Below are positions 62,355 through 64,000 of a DNA stretch of 64,000 nt, piece after piece (position 1 is the stretch's first letter; each line of letters begins with the position of its first letter). Made by a program: the position numbers and the translations under genes. The notes beneath the pieces were generated by a model. The model searched no databases. It was not told the DNA's origin and saw only the letters and a program-made list of their open reading frames with translations. Where the stretch lies: contig NZ_CP136600.1 of NCBI RefSeq assembly GCF_032911225.1, positions 4,278,001 to 4,342,000 of the forward strand. The letters are read 5' to 3'. The DNA is from Thalassotalea fonticola (lineage in GTDB: Bacteria; Pseudomonadota; Gammaproteobacteria; Enterobacterales; Alteromonadaceae).

Positions 62355-64000
62355 ATGTCTGATGCAATCGAATTGAGTTTAGATGGGATTGAACAACTCC
62401 CACTTAGACGATTTACTGAAGATGCCTACCTAAACTATTCTATGTACGTGATCATGGATCGTGCTTTGCCGCATATTGGTGATGGCTTGAAGCCTGTACA
62501 ACGACGCATTATTTACGCAATGAGCGAACTAGGCTTACATGCCGGCGCTAAATATAAAAAATCTGCGCGTACTGTTGGCGATGTATTAGGTAAATTTCAT
62601 CCACATGGCGACTCTGCTTGTTATGAAGCTATGGTTTTAATGGCCCAACCTTTTTCATATCGCTATCCATTAGTTGATGGCCAAGGTAACTGGGGGGCAC
62701 CAGATGATCCTAAATCATTTGCGGCAATGCGTTATACCGAATCAAAACTATCTAAATTTAGTGAGTTATTATTATCTGAGTTAGGCCAAGGCACAGTGGA
62801 TTGGGCTCCAAACTTTGATGGCACAATGAAGGAGCCAAAAACACTACCAGCTCGTTTACCGCATATTATGTTAAATGGTATTACCGGTATCGCTGTTGGT
62901 ATGGCGACCGATATTCCACCTCATAACGCCCGTGAAATGGCCAATGCATGTGTGCATTTAATTGAGCAACCTAAAGCCGAGTTAGGCGATTTACTTGAAC
63001 ATGTTCAAGGTCCTGATTATCCAACTGATGCTGAAATTATTACCCCAAGAAATGATATTGAAAAAATATATCAAACCGGTCGTGGTAGTATCAAAATGCG
63101 AGCTGTGTATGATGTTGAACAAGGTGATGTTGTTATCACTGCGTTGCCACATCAAGCATCAGGCGGGAAAATTTTAGAGCAAATCGCGGCACAAATGACC
63201 GCCAAAAAACTGCCGATGGTAGTTGATTTACGTGATGAATCTGATCATGAAAACCCAACGCGTTTAGTCATAATACCTAGATCAAATCGGGTTGATATAG
63301 AGCAGCTAATGCAGCATCTATTTGCCACCACTGATCTAGAGAAAAACTATCGTGTTAACTTAAACATGATTGGTTTGGATAACCGTCCTGCAGTTAAAAA
63401 TTTAAAACAAATTTTAGCTGAGTGGATTGAATATCGCCGCGAAACAATTCGACGTCGATTGCAGTACCGCTTAGATAAAGTGCTAGCGCGATTGCATATT
63501 TTAGATGGCTTATTGGTGGCCTATTTAAACATTGATGAAGTTATTGCGATTATCCGTGAGTATGATGATCCTAAAGCAGAATTAATGAGCCGTTTTTCGT
63601 TAAGTAAAACGCAAGCCGAAGCAATTTTAGAAATAAAATTACGTCAATTAGCGAAACTTGAAGAAATTAAAATTCGTGCCGAGCAAGATGAGCTTGCAGC
63701 AGAGCGTGATTCACTCGAGCTAACCTTAGGCTCTAAAGCGCGAATGAACACGTTAATGAAAAAAGAAATTTTAGCTGCAGCAAAAGATTATGGTGATGAA
63801 CGCCGATCAAAACTGATTGAGCGTGGTGAGGCGAAAGCACTGAATGAAAAAGACTTGATGCCATCAGAGCCTGTAACTGTTGTAGTATCTGACAAAGGCT
63901 GGGCAAGAGCTGCAAAAGGTCATGATATTGACGCATCAGGATTAAGCTATAAAGCTGGCGATGAATATTTATGTTCAGCCAAAGGGCGAAGTAATAGTCC
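62355..64000 (+). CDS. parC: DNA topoisomerase IV subunit A (N-terminal 548 residues, cut by window edge)
   Basis: The frame is open from the ATG at 62355 to the window end. ParC is the DNA-cleaving subunit of topoisomerase IV. The catalytic tyrosine is Y127 in AAMRYTES. The quinolone-resistance region reads [10 protein letters not shown], with S87 and E91 matching wild-type E. coli S80 and E84, so no target-site resistance change is seen. The winged-helix, tower and start of the C-terminal domain are present. No strong ribosome binding site precedes the ATG. It has its own transcription unit, apart from parE. Confidence 0.96.
   Translation, partial: MSDAIELSLDGIEQLPLRRFTEDAYLNYSMYVIMDRALPHIGDGLKPVQRRIIYAMSELGLHAGAKYKKSARTVGDVLGKFHPHGDSACYEAMVLMAQPFSYRYPLVDGQGNWGAPDDPKSFAAMRYTESKLSKFSELLLSELGQGTVDWAPNFDGTMKEPKTLPARLPHIMLNGITGIAVGMATDIPPHNAREMANACVHLIEQPKAELGDLLEHVQGPDYPTDAEIITPRNDIEKIYQTGRGSIKMRAVYDVEQGDVVITALPHQASGGKILEQIAAQMTAKKLPMVVDLRDESDHENPTRLVIIPRSNRVDIEQLMQHLFATTDLEKNYRVNLNMIGLDNRPAVKNLKQILAEWIEYRRETIRRRLQYRLDKVLARLHILDGLLVAYLNIDEVIAIIREYDDPKAELMSRFSLSKTQAEAILEIKLRQLAKLEEIKIRAEQDELAAERDSLELTLGSKARMNTLMKKEILAAAKDYGDERRSKLIERGEAKALNEKDLMPSEPVTVVVSDKGWARAAKGHDIDASGLSYKAGDEYLCSAKGRSNS

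Noticed and set aside
62601..62640. Quinolone-resistance changes in parC
   Set aside because: The region reads [10 protein letters not shown], with Ser and Glu at the usual resistance positions, which is the wild-type pattern.

Overview
The window is chromosomal DNA from a marine gammaproteobacterium, most likely order Alteromonadales and family Colwelliaceae (Colwellia/Thalassotalea type). This is inferred from AT-rich sequence, gammaproteobacterial gene orders (lptD-surA-pdxA-rsmA-apaG-apaH, rplU-rpmA-obgE beside ispB, mdh beside argR, tolC beside nudF-DUF1249-cpdA-yqiA-parE), and the protein variants seen. It is mostly core genome. I see no rRNA or tRNA genes, CRISPR array, prophage or intact insertion sequence.

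Layout. 1-6.4 kb: the start of a DUF2164-type gene, a small conserved protein, and glutamate synthase gltBD. 7-11 kb: folE2, a stand-alone HPt phosphotransfer protein converging on the response regulator arcA, and rsmC. 11-13.7 kb: a lysine riboswitch driving a dapA-type gene, a TrmH-family methyltransferase and a solitary SMI1/KNR4 protein. 13.9-20 kb: accessory genes, namely a membrane AraC regulator with two small membrane proteins, a regulator remnant, an AstE/AspA-like amidohydrolase, DUF2956, DUF1145, a crotonase and a MAPEG protein. 20.2-23.5 kb: a zinc-uptake cluster (small His/Cys chaperone, His-rich outer-membrane barrel, ZnuA-like, ZnuB-like) with a Zur-like palindrome but no ATPase gene. 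23.7-30.7 kb: an S1 RNA-binding protein, TerB-like protein, diguanylate cyclase, NagX-like acyltransferase, folA, and a divergent cupin regulator/BenE transporter pair. 30.7-34 kb: obgE-rpmA-rplU and ispB. 34.5-38.2 kb: a three-gene envelope cluster (DUF4105 lipoprotein, Sel1-repeat protein, lipoprotein). 39-42.6 kb: mdh/argR, a Dyp peroxidase, apaH. 42.6-48.5 kb: the apaG-to-lptD operon. 48.7-51.2 kb: amgK-murU-djlA. 51.2-53.8 kb: a lipid A acyltransferase and hldE. 53.9-59.9 kb: tolC and the nudF-parE operon. 60.1-64 kb: two SYLF-domain lipoproteins, a VOC protein and parC, which is cut by the window edge.

Many genes serve the envelope: LPS core heptose (hldE), lipid A acylation, LPS and OMP assembly (lptD, surA), peptidoglycan recycling (amgK, murU), efflux (tolC) and several lipoproteins.

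The most unusual structure is a family of four related intergenic elements (near 13.8, 23.5, 34.1 and 38.4 kb). They share a 5' module containing CGTCAT. Three of them, at 23.5, 34.1 and 38.4 kb, also share a 3' module ending in or near ATGACGG. Two of them enclose decayed pieces of a URI/GIY-YIG nuclease gene (COG2827 type). This suggests a palindromic repeat family that is, or was, associated with a small GIY-YIG endonuclease.
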